Assembly: GCF_003751085.1 (NCBI RefSeq)
Contig: NZ_RJJY01000001.1
Coordinates: 5,518,001 to 5,582,000 of the forward strand
Origin: Micromonospora sp. Llam0
Lineage (GTDB): Bacteria; Actinomycetota; Actinomycetes; Mycobacteriales; Micromonosporaceae
Length of the DNA: 64,000 nucleotides
Direction of reading: 5' to 3'
The translations under genes and the position numbers were made by a program. This document shows positions 16,757 to 26,425 of the stretch, in pieces; position 1 is the first letter of the stretch, and each line of letters opens with the position of its first letter. Under the pieces are notes generated by a model. The model was given only the letters and a program-made list of their open reading frames with translations, was not told the origin of the DNA and did no database searches.

Positions 16757-16984
16757 ATGGCTCGTAAGCGTGTGATCGTCGATGGGTCCGAGTGGGAGAT
16801 CCCCGAGTCGAACCTCGACCCGATCCTCTTGAGCATCCAGACCGCCATGGAAACCGGTTCGGTGGTCAAGCTGGAGCTGCTGGACGGGGCCGACCGGCCG
16901 GTGACGGTCTACCTCAACGGCCGGACCGCGGTGACCGTGGTCGTGGACCTCGGCCTCGACCCCCGCCCGAGCGAGATGTCCTGA
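16757..16984 (+). CDS. Small conserved-looking protein downstream of the caspase gene
   Basis: A 75-residue protein starting MARKRVIVDGSEWEIP. It alternates short beta strands (RVIVDGSEW, SVVKLELLDG, PVTVYLNG, TAVTVVVDLG) with one helix (LDPILLSIQTAMETG), so a small alpha/beta fold is likely. AAAGGTGG lies about 6 bp before the ATG. It lies 103 bp after the caspase-like gene on the same strand and ends 1 bp from the end of the convergent LuxR gene. I do not recognise the family; a regulatory or substrate partner of the protease is possible but unproven. Confidence 0.75.
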   Translation: MARKRVIVDGSEWEIPESNLDPILLSIQTAMETGSVVKLELLDGADRPVTVYLNGRTAVTVVVDLGLDPRPSEMS

Positions 16985-16985
16985 C

Positions 16986-17633
16986 TCACCCGTCGCGACG
17001 GCCGGTGACGGCCAGCGCGTCCGGCGGCGGGAGCAGGCCCAGCCGTTGGGCCCGCAGCACGGTGGTCAGCCGGTCGGAGGTGCCGAACTTGCGGTACATC
17101 CGCTCCTGGTGCTTGGCCACCGTACGCGGCGACAGCAGCAGCCGGTGACCGATCGCCCGAGCGGTCAGACCGTCCGCGAGCAGCCGCAGGATCTCCTGCT
17201 CGCGGACGGTCAGCCGAGGCAACCGCACGGGCGGCACGGCCGCCCCCGGCCGGTCGGCAAAGGTGCACCCGGCCGCCGACTGCGGCCGGCTCCACGACTC
17301 GGCCAGGGTCCGGATCGCGGCGAGCTGGCCGGCGGTACGCCGGACCGGCTGCGTACCGGCCCCTGGCCGGGTACCGGACAGCCCGCTCGGCGGGGCGGTA
17401 CGCGGGCCGGTGGTGCTCCACCGCCAGTGTCCGTCCCGGCGGGCCAGGTCGCCGAGGGCCAGCCCGAGCTGGACCAGGGCGCGCAGCAACACCGGGTCGC
17501 CGGCGGCGGCCGCCGTCAGCAGGGTCCGGGTGGTCGGCTCAACCGGCCCGGGAAGCACCAGGTCGAGCAGCCGGTCGGCGGGCTCGGCCCGGTGGGCGGG
17601 GTGGTCCGGCAGGGGAGGAAGCGTGGTGGTCAT
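16986..17633 (-). CDS. Small LuxR-family transcriptional regulator
   Basis: A 215-residue protein whose C-terminal 65 residues are a LuxR/GerE HTH (LTVREQEILRLLADGLTARA, then LLLSPRTVAKHQERMYRKF). The N-terminal 130 residues are helical and Pro/Gly-rich, with no recognisable receiver, PAS or ATPase domain, so the input signal is unknown. It converges on the 75-aa gene and is divergent from the conserved unknown gene at 17953, with a 319-bp shared upstream region that contains a perfect 10-bp palindrome. It may regulate that neighbour. Confidence 0.88.
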   Translation of the reverse strand: MTTTLPPLPDHPAHRAEPADRLLDLVLPGPVEPTTRTLLTAAAAGDPVLLRALVQLGLALGDLARRDGHWRWSTTGPRTAPPSGLSGTRPGAGTQPVRRTAGQLAAIRTLAESWSRPQSAAGCTFADRPGAAVPPVRLPRLTVREQEILRLLADGLTARAIGHRLLLSPRTVAKHQERMYRKFGTSDRLTTVLRAQRLGLLPPPDALAVTGRRDG

Positions 17634-17952
17634 CGCAGCGGCTCCTGATGTGATCGGTCGACGTGCGGGTCGGACACCGGCACATCGCCAGCTTCGCCGC
17701 GCCCGGCGACCGTTCCATCGGGGGAACTACGTAGTCGCACCAGTACGCCATACATAGATCCGGCCGGGCACCCCTTATATCTGCACCGGCCGACAATTCG
17801 CCCCCACTACTACGCACTATTACGGCAACGGGCTCCGATCGCTTCTTGAGTCAGCGACGCAGCGGATAGTTTTTGACCCGTACGCATGTAGCCGATCATC
17901 TTCCACACACCTTTCTGATGATTTGGTGGCTTACCGGAAAGGACAGATACCG
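17634..17952. other. Divergent intergenic region
   Basis: This gene-free region lies between the small LuxR gene and the gene at 17953. Apart from the palindrome at 17726-17735 and a locally AT-richer stretch at about 17740-17830, nothing specific is seen. Confidence 0.5.
17726..17735. promoter_or_regulatory. Candidate regulator-binding palindrome
   Basis: ACTAC/GTAGT forms a perfect 10-bp palindrome preceded by GGGGA, in the divergent region upstream of the LuxR gene. It may be the binding site of that regulator. This is inference from position only. Confidence 0.35.
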
Positions 17953-19014
17953 ATGGCCAGTGCGAGCGTGGCTGTCCGGGCCGCCGGCGCGTCGTCCGGG
18001 CGTACCGCCGCGTCCGGGCGTACCGCCGCGGAAGACCACGTCCGGGACCTCGCCCGACGGGGCATCCTGGCGGACCGCGCCAGGGCGGCGTCCGACGCGG
18101 AGCGCGGGCTGCTCCGCACGGGTGGGTACACACTGGTCTGGCCGGTGGTGTTCCAGCGGCTGACCCGCCGGATCGAACTCGCCCGGGGACACCACACCTG
18201 CGCGTCGTCGGTCCACCGGCTGGAAGCCGACTGCCTGGACAAGTTCCACGACGACGTCGAGGCGGTCCTCGACGACCTGCTGGCCAACGCCAAGGTCCCG
18301 GTGGTCAACCTGGAAGGGTGGATCGCCCGGCGGATCGGCCCGGCCACCGTCGACGCGCATCGCCGCCGACGCGGCGACCGTGGCGCGTTGCAGCGACCCC
18401 GGCTGCCCGGATGGCTCAAGACCGACCTCGGCCAGGACCCGTGGCTGCTGGCCCTCGCCGTCGAGGTGCTGGTCTGGGTGGGGATCCCGGCCACGGCCGG
18501 AGTACGGGTGTGGCCGCTGTCCGCGTGGGCAGACCGCCGGGCCGCCGCCACCGGGCACTGTGGCGGCGGCGAACGGGAGGTGACGGCCGACCTCGACCGG
18601 GTGCTCGCCGCGATGCGCAAACGTCCGAAGTGGTACGCGGACTTCGTCGAACGACCACTTGGCCGCAAGCACGCCCCGGTGCTGCCGGCCGCCCGGGGCG
18701 GAACCGGTCCGGCTCGCGAGACCGACCACCTGCAGCCGAGGACGCCGGACGAGGCGGACGAGGCCCGGTTGACCGAGTTGGCGTCGGTCGCGGTGACGGC
18801 GATCGAGGCGCAGCTGCGTCGAGGCGCCGACCCCCGGTGCGCGGTGGTCGCCGTACTCCGCTCGGTGTTCGACACCGGCACGGGTGCCGAGGAGATGGAC
18901 CGGCCGCCCGGTGGTGGACCGGCCGCGGACGAGCGGGTCGCCGCCCTGCTGGCCGACTCTGCGGCGATCGACCGGATCGCCAGCGCCGTCGTCGAGCTGA
19001 TCGCCGACCGGTGA
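17953..19014 (+). CDS. Conserved actinobacterial protein, possible sigma-region-2-like fold
   Basis: About 353 residues without signal peptide or membrane helix. The best-patterned part, about residues 60-150, reads VWPVVFQRLTRRIEL, then RLEADCLDKFHDDVEAVLDDL, NLEGWIARRIGPATVDAHRRRRG. The order of helices and the N-x-x-G-W-I/L plus V-D-x-x-R-R-R segment recall region 2 of ECF sigma factors, but no region 4 is visible, so a sigma role is only suggested. The C-terminus contains two further helical blocks (WYADFVERPLGRK and DERVAALLADSAAIDRIA). The ATG at 17953 follows AAAGGA by about 9 bp. It is followed by a strong hairpin at 19030. Confidence 0.8.
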   Translation: MASASVAVRAAGASSGRTAASGRTAAEDHVRDLARRGILADRARAASDAERGLLRTGGYTLVWPVVFQRLTRRIELARGHHTCASSVHRLEADCLDKFHDDVEAVLDDLLANAKVPVVNLEGWIARRIGPATVDAHRRRRGDRGALQRPRLPGWLKTDLGQDPWLLALAVEVLVWVGIPATAGVRVWPLSAWADRRAAATGHCGGGEREVTADLDRVLAAMRKRPKWYADFVERPLGRKHAPVLPAARGGTGPARETDHLQPRTPDEADEARLTELASVAVTAIEAQLRRGADPRCAVVAVLRSVFDTGTGAEEMDRPPGGGPAADERVAALLADSAAIDRIASAVVELIADR

Positions 19015-19029
19015 GGACCGGTGCGCCGA

Positions 19030-19065
19030 AACGCCCGGCCGGTCCTCGCGGACCTGCCGGGCGTT
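19030..19065. terminator. Bidirectional terminator hairpin
   Basis: AACGCCCGGC pairs perfectly with GCCGGGCGTT across a 16-bp loop. It lies between the end of the gene at 17953 and the convergent tRNA-Ser gene. Confidence 0.7.
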
Positions 19066-19092
19066 CAACTAGCAGGATGGTCGCCTGCTCAG

Positions 19093-19182
19093 TGGCGGTG
19101 GCGGCGGGATTTGAACCCGCGGAGGGCGTGAACCCTCACACGCTTTCGAGGCGTGCTCCTTAGGCCACTCGGACACACCACC
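19093..19182 (-). tRNA. tRNA-Ser (anticodon CGA), with encoded CCA
   Basis: Read on the minus strand, the acceptor GGTGGTG pairs with CGCCACC (one G-U), the anticodon loop is CTCGAAA, the variable arm is long as in class II tRNAs, and the T arm contains GGTTCAAATCC. The discriminator G is followed by CCA in the DNA. The tRNA body is 19096-19182. Confidence 0.97.
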
Positions 19183-19272
19183 GCCGAGTAGGCTACCCGA
19201 AGCGCCGGCCGGCCGTCACGGCGGTCCCGCCCGAGCGCGGGCAGCGCCGGCCGCACTGGCAGGATCATGGCT

Positions 19273-19980
19273 ATGAGCACGCACATCGGAGCCAAGCCCG
19301 GCGACATCGCCGAGCGGGTCCTCATGCCCGGGGACCCGCTGCGCGCCAAGTGGATCGCCGAGAACTTCCTCGAGGACGCCACCTGCTACTCGAACGTGCG
19401 CGGCATGTTCGGCTTCACCGGCCGGTATGCCGGGACGCGGGTGTCGGTGCAGGGGTCGGGGATGGGCATGCCGTCGGCGTCGATCTACGCCCACGAGCTG
19501 ATCAACGAGTACGGGGTGCGGACGCTGATCCGGGTCGGCTCCTGCGGCGCGCTGGCGGAGGACCTGCAACTGCGGGACGTCATCGCGGCAAACGGTTCGT
19601 CGACCGACTCGAACATGAACCGGGTGCGCTTCGCCGGGCTGGTCGACTACGCCCCGGTGGCGGACTTCGGCCTGCTGCGTACGGCGGTCGACGCTGCCCA
19701 GCGGCACGGCGTCGACCTGCGGGTCGGCCCGGTCCTGGCCGCCGACGCGTTCTACACCGACCGGCCGGACCTGTACGACACGCTGGCCGATTACGGGGTG
19801 CTGGCGGTCGAGATGGAGTCGGCGGCGCTCTACACCATCGCCGCCCGGTTCCGGGCCCGCGCGCTGACCATCCTCACCGTGAGCGACCACATCCGTACCG
19901 GCGAGAAGATGAGCGCGGACGACCGGGAGCAGACCTTCAGCGAAATGGTCCGCATCGCGCTGGACACCGCGATCGCCTGA
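19273..19980 (+). CDS. deoD: Purine-nucleoside phosphorylase, DeoD type
   Basis: About 235 residues, normal for the hexameric bacterial family. It phosphorolyses purine (deoxy)nucleosides to base and (deoxy)ribose-1-phosphate in purine salvage. The start [24 protein letters not shown] is the family signature (GDPLRA binds phosphate). IRVGSCGAL carries another phosphate contact, and [10 protein letters not shown] is the nucleoside-binding loop. The general-acid aspartate is in SDHIRTGE. The ATG at 19273 is preferred over 19267 because AGGA then lies 8 bp upstream. It converges on tadA. Confidence 0.96.
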   Translation: MSTHIGAKPGDIAERVLMPGDPLRAKWIAENFLEDATCYSNVRGMFGFTGRYAGTRVSVQGSGMGMPSASIYAHELINEYGVRTLIRVGSCGALAEDLQLRDVIAANGSSTDSNMNRVRFAGLVDYAPVADFGLLRTAVDAAQRHGVDLRVGPVLAADAFYTDRPDLYDTLADYGVLAVEMESAALYTIAARFRARALTILTVSDHIRTGEKMSADDREQTFSEMVRIALDTAIA

Positions 19981-20048
19981 CGCCGCCAGGGATCGGCCGA
20001 CGATACCTGCGGACCGCCCGGCTCGACGAAGAACGCCCGCGGTGCGGC

Positions 20049-21240
<1,192 letters not shown>

Positions 21241-21416
21241 GGTCCCCCCAATGGTCCCTGCGGTCACCGGGCGGCGCGGCATCCCCGCCGCCGTCGGCGA
21301 CCGCCGATTCTGTCGTCAGAATGACGGTATCGGCTCAGGTCGGTCGTTGACCCCACAACGCCCCGAACAGTCACTGACCGGCAGGGACGGGTGCGCGACA
21401 GCGCGTCGGCGTTCGG

Positions 21417-21581
21417 TCAGTTGACCAGTCGGCGGGCCGCGATCAGCTGGCGCAGCTGCTGCCCCCGGACCTTACGGGGCCGGACCCGTTCGCGGCCGAG
21501 CTTGGCTCCGGCAAGCTCGGCGAGGATCTGCAGTCGGCGCCGATTCCGCTCGGGATCGAGCCGGTGCCCAGTGTTGGCCAT
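21417..21581 (-). CDS. Small basic protein of unknown function
   Basis: A 54-residue, strongly basic protein (start MANTGHRLDPERNRRR, ending LIAARRLVN) with two predicted amphipathic helices. It lies 59 bp downstream of the small membrane protein gene on the same strand. The ribosome site is weak, but the composition and helix pattern look like a real small protein. Confidence 0.5.
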   Translation of the reverse strand: MANTGHRLDPERNRRRLQILAELAGAKLGRERVRPRKVRGQQLRQLIAARRLVN

Positions 21582-21640
21582 GCCGCCGAGCGTGCCGACC
21601 GTCGCCGCGTTCGTCAAGCCCGGGATTCGCCCGCCGCCGG

Positions 21641-22108
21641 TCACCACAGTGGCCAGTCGCCGGTCGCCGCCCAGTGTGTGGCGAGCGCCACAGTCGTGAT
21701 GCTCCAGCCGGCCGACATGGCGAGCGCGATGCCGGTCGCCACGCCCCGGTCGCCGACCCGGGCGAGCAGGATCGCGACGGCCCAGGCGAGTACGCCGCAG
21801 AGCAGCGTCGACAGGGCGTACCCGCGCAGGTCCTGGCCGATCAGGCCGGTCAGCAGCAGCCACAGCGCGGTGGCCAGCGCCCCGAGTGCGACGGCTCCCG
21901 GGCGTACCGGGTGCGGCTCCCGGTAGGTCGGCCGGGACGGGGCCGGTGGCCGCGCGGGCATGGCCGGAAACATCCCCGGCGGGTACGGGTGCTGGCCGCG
22001 CGGTGGACCCCAACCGGCCGCCGGCGGGTGCCAGCCGGCCGGCGTACCGGGCCAACCGGGCGGGCTGGTCGGTGCGGGTGACGGCCAGTCGATCGGCCGG
22101 TCCGGCAT
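21641..22108 (-). CDS. Small membrane protein with Pro-rich cytoplasmic N-terminus
   Basis: A 155-residue protein. The first 70 residues are Pro/Gly-rich with PPGWPGTPAGW-type motifs, the style of actinobacterial DUF4190-like or SPFH-neighbour proteins. Three or four hydrophobic helices follow (ALGALATALWLLLTGLI, ALSTLLCGVLAWAVAILLA, IALAMSAGWSITTVALA). It has no enzymatic motif and no function is assigned. It is divergent from the prephenate dehydrogenase gene. Confidence 0.75.
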   Translation of the reverse strand: MPDRPIDWPSPAPTSPPGWPGTPAGWHPPAAGWGPPRGQHPYPPGMFPAMPARPPAPSRPTYREPHPVRPGAVALGALATALWLLLTGLIGQDLRGYALSTLLCGVLAWAVAILLARVGDRGVATGIALAMSAGWSITTVALATHWAATGDWPLW

Positions 22109-22206
22109 CTCGTCCCTCCCTCCTGCGGCGGGGCGGCGGCTCGTGACGGTCCACCGCCGTGCCAGTCAGCGTACCGACGACGGCTGCCCGATCGCGCCCT
22201 GGCTCG

Positions 22207-23223
22207 ATGTGGCAGAGTCACCGCGTGCGAGTGGCGGTGATCGGGCTGGGGCTGATCGGCGGTTCGGCGCTACGCGCGTTCGCCGCCGCCGGACACCGGG
22301 TTTTCGGGTACGACGCCGATCCCGCGACCCGGGCCACCGCGCGTACCGCCGCCGCGCGGGCGGCACTCGGCGCGCGCTGGCAGGTCGCCCCGACGGTACG
22401 GGACGCGGTGGCCGACGCCGATCTGGTGCTGTTGGCGGTGCCGCTGCCGGCGGTGGGTCCGGTGCTCGACGAGATCGCCGCGGTCGGCTACTCCGGGCTG
22501 GTCACCGACGTCACCTCGGTCAAGGAACCGGTGCGGCGGCTGGTCGACCGGCGGCTGCACCGCCAGCACGACCGGACCGCCGGGTTCGTCGGCGGCCATC
22601 CGATGGCCGGTCGGGAGACCTCCGGGTTCACCTCCGCCGATCCGGAGCTGTTCACCGGCTGTGCCTGGGTGCTCTGCCTGGAGCCGCCGGTGACCTCGGT
22701 CGACGACTGGCTGACGGTGGCGACAGCGGTGACCGGGCTGGGCGCCCGGGTGGTACCGGCCACCGCCGAGGAGCACGACCGGGCCGTCGCGGCGATCAGT
22801 CACGTACCGCATCTGCTCGCGACGGCGCTGGCCGCCACCGCGGTGACCGACCCGCTCGCCTGGTCGTTGGCCGCGGGATCGTTCCGGGACGGCACCCGGG
22901 TAGCCGCCAGCCGACCGGAGTTGGTGGCGGCGATGTGCGGCGGCAACGCCGGGGCGGTCCGGGCCGCCCTGGACGAGGTGCTCTCCGCGCTGGCGGCGGC
23001 CCGGGCGGCGCTGGACGCGGACGATCCGGTGCAGGCTCTGGTGCCGTGGCTGGCCCCGGGCAGTTCGGCGCGGATCGGTTGGCCGCCGCAGCCGGGCCGG
23101 CCGCTGGAACTGCCGGCCCGGCCGGACGCGCTGCTGCGGCTGGGTCGGGCCGGCGGCTGGGTCACCGCCGTGGCCGACGACCGACGTACCGTGACGGCGG
23201 TCCGGCCGGCACCGGTCGACTGA
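22207..23223 (+). CDS. tyrA: Prephenate dehydrogenase
   Basis: About 338 residues. It oxidatively decarboxylates prephenate to 4-hydroxyphenylpyruvate for tyrosine synthesis. The Rossmann start VAVIGLGLIGGSALRAF is the NAD(P)-binding GxGxxGG loop. GYDADP follows the second strand. TDVTSVKEPV and GGHPMAGRETSG are the substrate-site motifs, the latter with the catalytic His, and AAISHVPHLLATALA lines the helical dimer domain. The start is uncertain: ATG 22207 or GTG 22225, the latter giving the usual VRVAVIGLG beginning. There is no ACT domain, so feedback control is not evident. Confidence 0.94.
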   Translation: MWQSHRVRVAVIGLGLIGGSALRAFAAAGHRVFGYDADPATRATARTAAARAALGARWQVAPTVRDAVADADLVLLAVPLPAVGPVLDEIAAVGYSGLVTDVTSVKEPVRRLVDRRLHRQHDRTAGFVGGHPMAGRETSGFTSADPELFTGCAWVLCLEPPVTSVDDWLTVATAVTGLGARVVPATAEEHDRAVAAISHVPHLLATALAATAVTDPLAWSLAAGSFRDGTRVAASRPELVAAMCGGNAGAVRAALDEVLSALAAARAALDADDPVQALVPWLAPGSSARIGWPPQPGRPLELPARPDALLRLGRAGGWVTAVADDRRTVTAVRPAPVD

Positions 23224-23231
23224 CCGACGGG

Positions 23232-24221
23232 TCAGATCCGTTCGCCCCGGTCCAGCCGGACCACCCGGCGGTCAGTGACGACGGCGGTCACCAGGTCGGC
23301 GGGCGTCACGTCGAAGGCGGGGTTGACCGCGCCGGCCCCGGCCGGTGTGGTCCGGGTAGCGGCGAAGCTGACCACCTCGGCGGACCCCCGGTCCTCGATC
23401 TCGACCTGCGCGCCGGTCGCGGTCGCCGGATCCACCGTCGATTCGGGAGCCACCACCACGAACGGCAGTCCGGCCCGGCGGGCGCCGAGCGCATGGGCGT
23501 ACGTGCCGATCTTGTTGATCGTGTCGCCGTTCGCGCAGATCCGGTCGGCGCCCACGACGACCGCGTCGACCAGGCCACGGGCCATCAGGAACGGCCCGGC
23601 CCCGTCGACGGCGACCCGGAAGTCGACCCCGGCCCGGTCGAGTTCCCAGGCGGTCAGCCGGGCACCTTGCAGCAGCGGCCGGGTCTCACTGGCGATCACC
23701 GACTCCAGCCCGCCGCGCCGGTGCAGTTCCACGACGACCCCGAGCGCGGTACCTCCGGTGACCGTGGCCAGCGCACCGGTGTTGCAGTGGGTCAGCAGCC
23801 GGCACCGGGATGGGCAGAGCTGCCCGAGCAGGTCGGCCCCGAGCCGGGCCATCGCCACCGACGCCGCCTCCTCCTCGTCGCGCAGGGCCACCGCTTCGGC
23901 AAGTACGGCCGACGGGCTCTCCGCGAGCCGGGCCGCCGCCCGGTCGACGCCCCGGGCGAGGTTGACCGCGGTCGGCCGGGCGGTGCGCAGCCGGTCGACG
24001 GCGTCGGCCAGCCGGTCCGGCTGGTCGTGGTGCAGCCGCGCGGCCAGCGCCACCCCGAGGGCACCGGCCACGCCGAGCGCCGGCGCGCCGCGGACCGCCA
24101 GGGACCGGATCGCGTCGACCACCGCCTCGACGGTGGACAGCCGCAGTACGGTGGTCCGGTCGGGCAGCGCGGTCTGGTCGATGATGTCGATGGCGTCGTC
24201 GACCCAGTCGATGGTCCGCAT
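23232..24221 (-). CDS. mtnA: S-methyl-5-thioribose-1-phosphate isomerase
   Basis: A 329-residue enzyme of the methionine salvage pathway that isomerises methylthioribose-1-phosphate to methylthioribulose-1-phosphate. Family marks include the start RTIDWVDDAIDIIDQT, the loop SLAVRGAPALGVAGALG, the cysteine in LLTHCNTGALATV and the aspartate in VVVGADRICANGDTINKIGTY (quoted in part). The length matches the bacterial enzyme. It converges on tyrA with 8 bp between the stops. The next gene, a PHP phosphoesterase, is divergent from it with a short shared upstream region. No other methionine salvage gene lies in the window. Confidence 0.97.
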   Translation of the reverse strand: MRTIDWVDDAIDIIDQTALPDRTTVLRLSTVEAVVDAIRSLAVRGAPALGVAGALGVALAARLHHDQPDRLADAVDRLRTARPTAVNLARGVDRAAARLAESPSAVLAEAVALRDEEEAASVAMARLGADLLGQLCPSRCRLLTHCNTGALATVTGGTALGVVVELHRRGGLESVIASETRPLLQGARLTAWELDRAGVDFRVAVDGAGPFLMARGLVDAVVVGADRICANGDTINKIGTYAHALGARRAGLPFVVVAPESTVDPATATGAQVEIEDRGSAEVVSFAATRTTPAGAGAVNPAFDVTPADLVTAVVTDRRVVRLDRGERI

Positions 24222-24272
24222 GCGACGACCTTAGTCGGCTCCGGCCGGGCGACAGTACCGCCGAAGGGACCT

Positions 24273-25358
24273 ATGGTGACCGGTGTGAGCGATGCCCGGG
24301 ACCCGATCGCCGACCTTCGTCGGATCGCCTTCCTGCTGGAGCGGGCCAATGAGGCGACCTACCGGGTACGCGCGTTCCGGTCCGCCGCCGCGGCACTGGC
24401 CGGACTGCCCGCCGTCGAGCTGACCCAGCGGGCCGATGCCGGCACGTTGACCGAGCTCACCGGGGTCGGCGAGGTGACCGCCCGGTGCGTGGCCGAGTCG
24501 CTGGCCGGCGGGGAGCCGGTCTATCTGCGCCGGCTGCTGGCCACCGAGGGCACCGACCTGGACGAGGCGGCGGCGGCACTGCGCGCCGCGCTGCGCGGCG
24601 ACTGCCACACCCACTCGGACTGGTCCGACGGCGGTTCGCCGATCGAGGAGATGGCGTTGGCCGCGGTCGAGCTGGGCCACGAGTACCTGGTGCTGACCGA
24701 TCATTCGCCCCGGCTCACGGTCGCCCGCGGGTTGACTGCCGCCCGGCTGCGGCGCCAACTCGACCACGTCGCGGCGCTCAACGCCGCCCTGCCGGAGGGC
24801 TTCCGGATCCTGACCGGCATCGAGGTGGACATCCTGCCGGACGGCTCCCTCGACCAGTCCGACGAACTGCTCGACCGGCTCGACGTGGTGGTCGGCTCGG
24901 TGCACGCCAATCTGCGTGACGACCGGGCGCGAATGACCCGGCGGATGCTGACCGCGGTCGCCAACCCCCGGCTGGACATCCTCGGTCACTGCACCGGCCG
25001 GATGGTGACGTCGCGGCCGCCGGGGGTGACCGGCCCGGGCGACCGCGGCCACCGGCGACGGTCCCGGCCGCCGAGTGACTTCGACGCCGAAGCGGTCTTT
25101 GCCGCCTGCGCCGAGCACGGCAAGGCCGTCGAGATCAACTCCCGGCCGGAGCGGCAGGACCCGCCGAAGCGGCTGATCCGGCTAGCGGTCGAGACCGGCT
25201 GTCTGTTCGCCATCGACACCGACGCCCACGCGCCGGGTCAGCTCGACTGGCAGCGGTTCGGCTGCGCCCGGGCCGCGCTCTGCGGTGTCGACGTCGACCG
25301 GGTGGTCAACACCTGGTCGGCCCGGCGACTGGTCGACTGGGCCGCCGCCCATCACTGA
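24273..25358 (+). CDS. PHP-domain phosphoesterase with helix-hairpin-helix N-terminus (PolX-C-like)
   Basis: A 361-residue protein. Residues 1-100 resemble the N-terminal helical and HhH region of family X DNA polymerases (LLERANEATYRVRAFRSAAAAL, LTELTGVGEVTARCVAES). Residues about 105-355 are a PHP domain with its metal ligands: CHTHSDWSDGG, VLTDHSPR, TGIEVDIL, SVHANLRDD, LGHCTGR and IDTDAHAPGQ. The polymerase fold itself is absent, so this is a stand-alone phosphoesterase of the kind found near DNA repair or histidinol-phosphatase-like enzymes. The substrate is unknown. It overlaps the end of the convergent EamA gene by 177 bp. Confidence 0.9.
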   Translation: MVTGVSDARDPIADLRRIAFLLERANEATYRVRAFRSAAAALAGLPAVELTQRADAGTLTELTGVGEVTARCVAESLAGGEPVYLRRLLATEGTDLDEAAAALRAALRGDCHTHSDWSDGGSPIEEMALAAVELGHEYLVLTDHSPRLTVARGLTAARLRRQLDHVAALNAALPEGFRILTGIEVDILPDGSLDQSDELLDRLDVVVGSVHANLRDDRARMTRRMLTAVANPRLDILGHCTGRMVTSRPPGVTGPGDRGHRRRSRPPSDFDAEAVFAACAEHGKAVEINSRPERQDPPKRLIRLAVETGCLFAIDTDAHAPGQLDWQRFGCARAALCGVDVDRVVNTWSARRLVDWAAAHH

Positions 25359-26366
25359 ACCGCTGTCCGGCAGCGGGCCGCCGGACAGCAATGAGCCGCT
25401 GTCCGGGACCGTGCCGCCGGGCAGCGGGCCGGAACGGGCCGGTCGGGGCAGCCCGGTGCCCTGTGCGATGGCCACTCCGGCCAACACGATCAGCGCCCCG
25501 ACCGGCTGGTGCCAGACCAGCCGCTCGCCGAGGACCGACACCCCGGCGGCGACCGCGACGACCGGCACGACATAGGTGACGGTAGCCGCCGTACTGGCAC
25601 CGACCAGCCGGATGTTGCGCATGTGGATCACGAAGGCCAGGCCGGTGCCGACCGCCCCGAGGACCAGCACGCTCACGATCACCGTCGGGGAGAGCCGGGT
25701 CGGCGTCGGCGGGGCCCCGGCGACGATCGGCGCGACGACGGCCAACTGGCCGGTGGCCAGGATCAGTTGGGTCGCGGCGAGCGCGACGCCGCTGTCGGAC
25801 CGGCCGGCGACGAACCGCTTCTGGTACGGGATCGTCGCCCCGTAGCAGGCGGCCGCGCCGAGACACATCAACTGCCCGGCGAACTGTCCCCCGCCGACAC
25901 CCTGCCAGACGCCGAGCACCACCAGCACGCCGACGAAGCCCAACCCGGTGCCGGCCAGCCGGCGGGCCGTCATCGTCTCGGTGCGGAACACCAGCGCCGC
26001 CAGCGGCAGGGCGATCAGCGGGGTGGTGGCGTTCCAGATGCCGGCGAGCAGCGACGGGATCCGCTGCTCCCCGTACCCGATGAGGGTGAACGGCAACGCG
26101 ACCCCGATCGCGGCGACGACGCACTGGTGCAGCCACAGCTGCGGATCCCGGGGCAGCCGGTCACCGATCAGGGGCAACACGATCAGCAGGGTGAGCGCAC
26201 CGGCGGCGACCCGGGCCAGGGTCACATGGATCGGATGCAGCTCGGCGACCCCGATCTTGATCAGCAGGAAACTGGTGCCCCAGATGCCGGCGAGCAGCAG
26301 GAAGCCGGGCAGCCAGCTGGCGAGCCGGGGACCGGGTGGTGGGCCGGCCGGGCCGGTGTTCCGCAT
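25182..26366 (-). CDS. EamA-family (DMT) transporter with disordered C-terminal tail
   Basis: About 394 residues. Ten hydrophobic helices occupy about residues 18-305 in two EamA halves (first: LPGFLLLAGIWGTSFLLIKIG; second: GQLMCLGAAACYGATIPYQK; quoted singly). Such permeases export metabolites or amino acids; the substrate is unknown. The last 85 residues after AIAQGTGLP are Gly/Pro/Asp-rich with SGGPLPDSGS-type repeats and lie antisense to the end of the PHP gene. That tail may be real or a by-product of the GC-rich opposite strand, because the frame simply has no earlier stop. It is divergent from the DUF885 gene. Confidence 0.88.
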   Translation of the reverse strand: MRNTGPAGPPPGPRLASWLPGFLLLAGIWGTSFLLIKIGVAELHPIHVTLARVAAGALTLLIVLPLIGDRLPRDPQLWLHQCVVAAIGVALPFTLIGYGEQRIPSLLAGIWNATTPLIALPLAALVFRTETMTARRLAGTGLGFVGVLVVLGVWQGVGGGQFAGQLMCLGAAACYGATIPYQKRFVAGRSDSGVALAATQLILATGQLAVVAPIVAGAPPTPTRLSPTVIVSVLVLGAVGTGLAFVIHMRNIRLVGASTAATVTYVVPVVAVAAGVSVLGERLVWHQPVGALIVLAGVAIAQGTGLPRPARSGPLPGGTVPDSGSLLSGGPLPDSGSVMGGGPVDQSPGRPGVDHPVDVDTAERGPGAAEPLPVELTRRVGVGVDGEQTAGLDR

Positions 26367-26425
26367 GCCCGTACCCGCCTCTCGGATCCGCCGGCCCCGC
26401 CGGCCTGCCGCGTAGGGTCATCAGC

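Noticed and set aside
21960..25358. A 1,132-codon plus-strand frame whose first two thirds cross tyrA and mtnA
   Set aside because: Only its last third, the PHP protein from 24273, has domain motifs; the upstream part is a shadow of two other genes.
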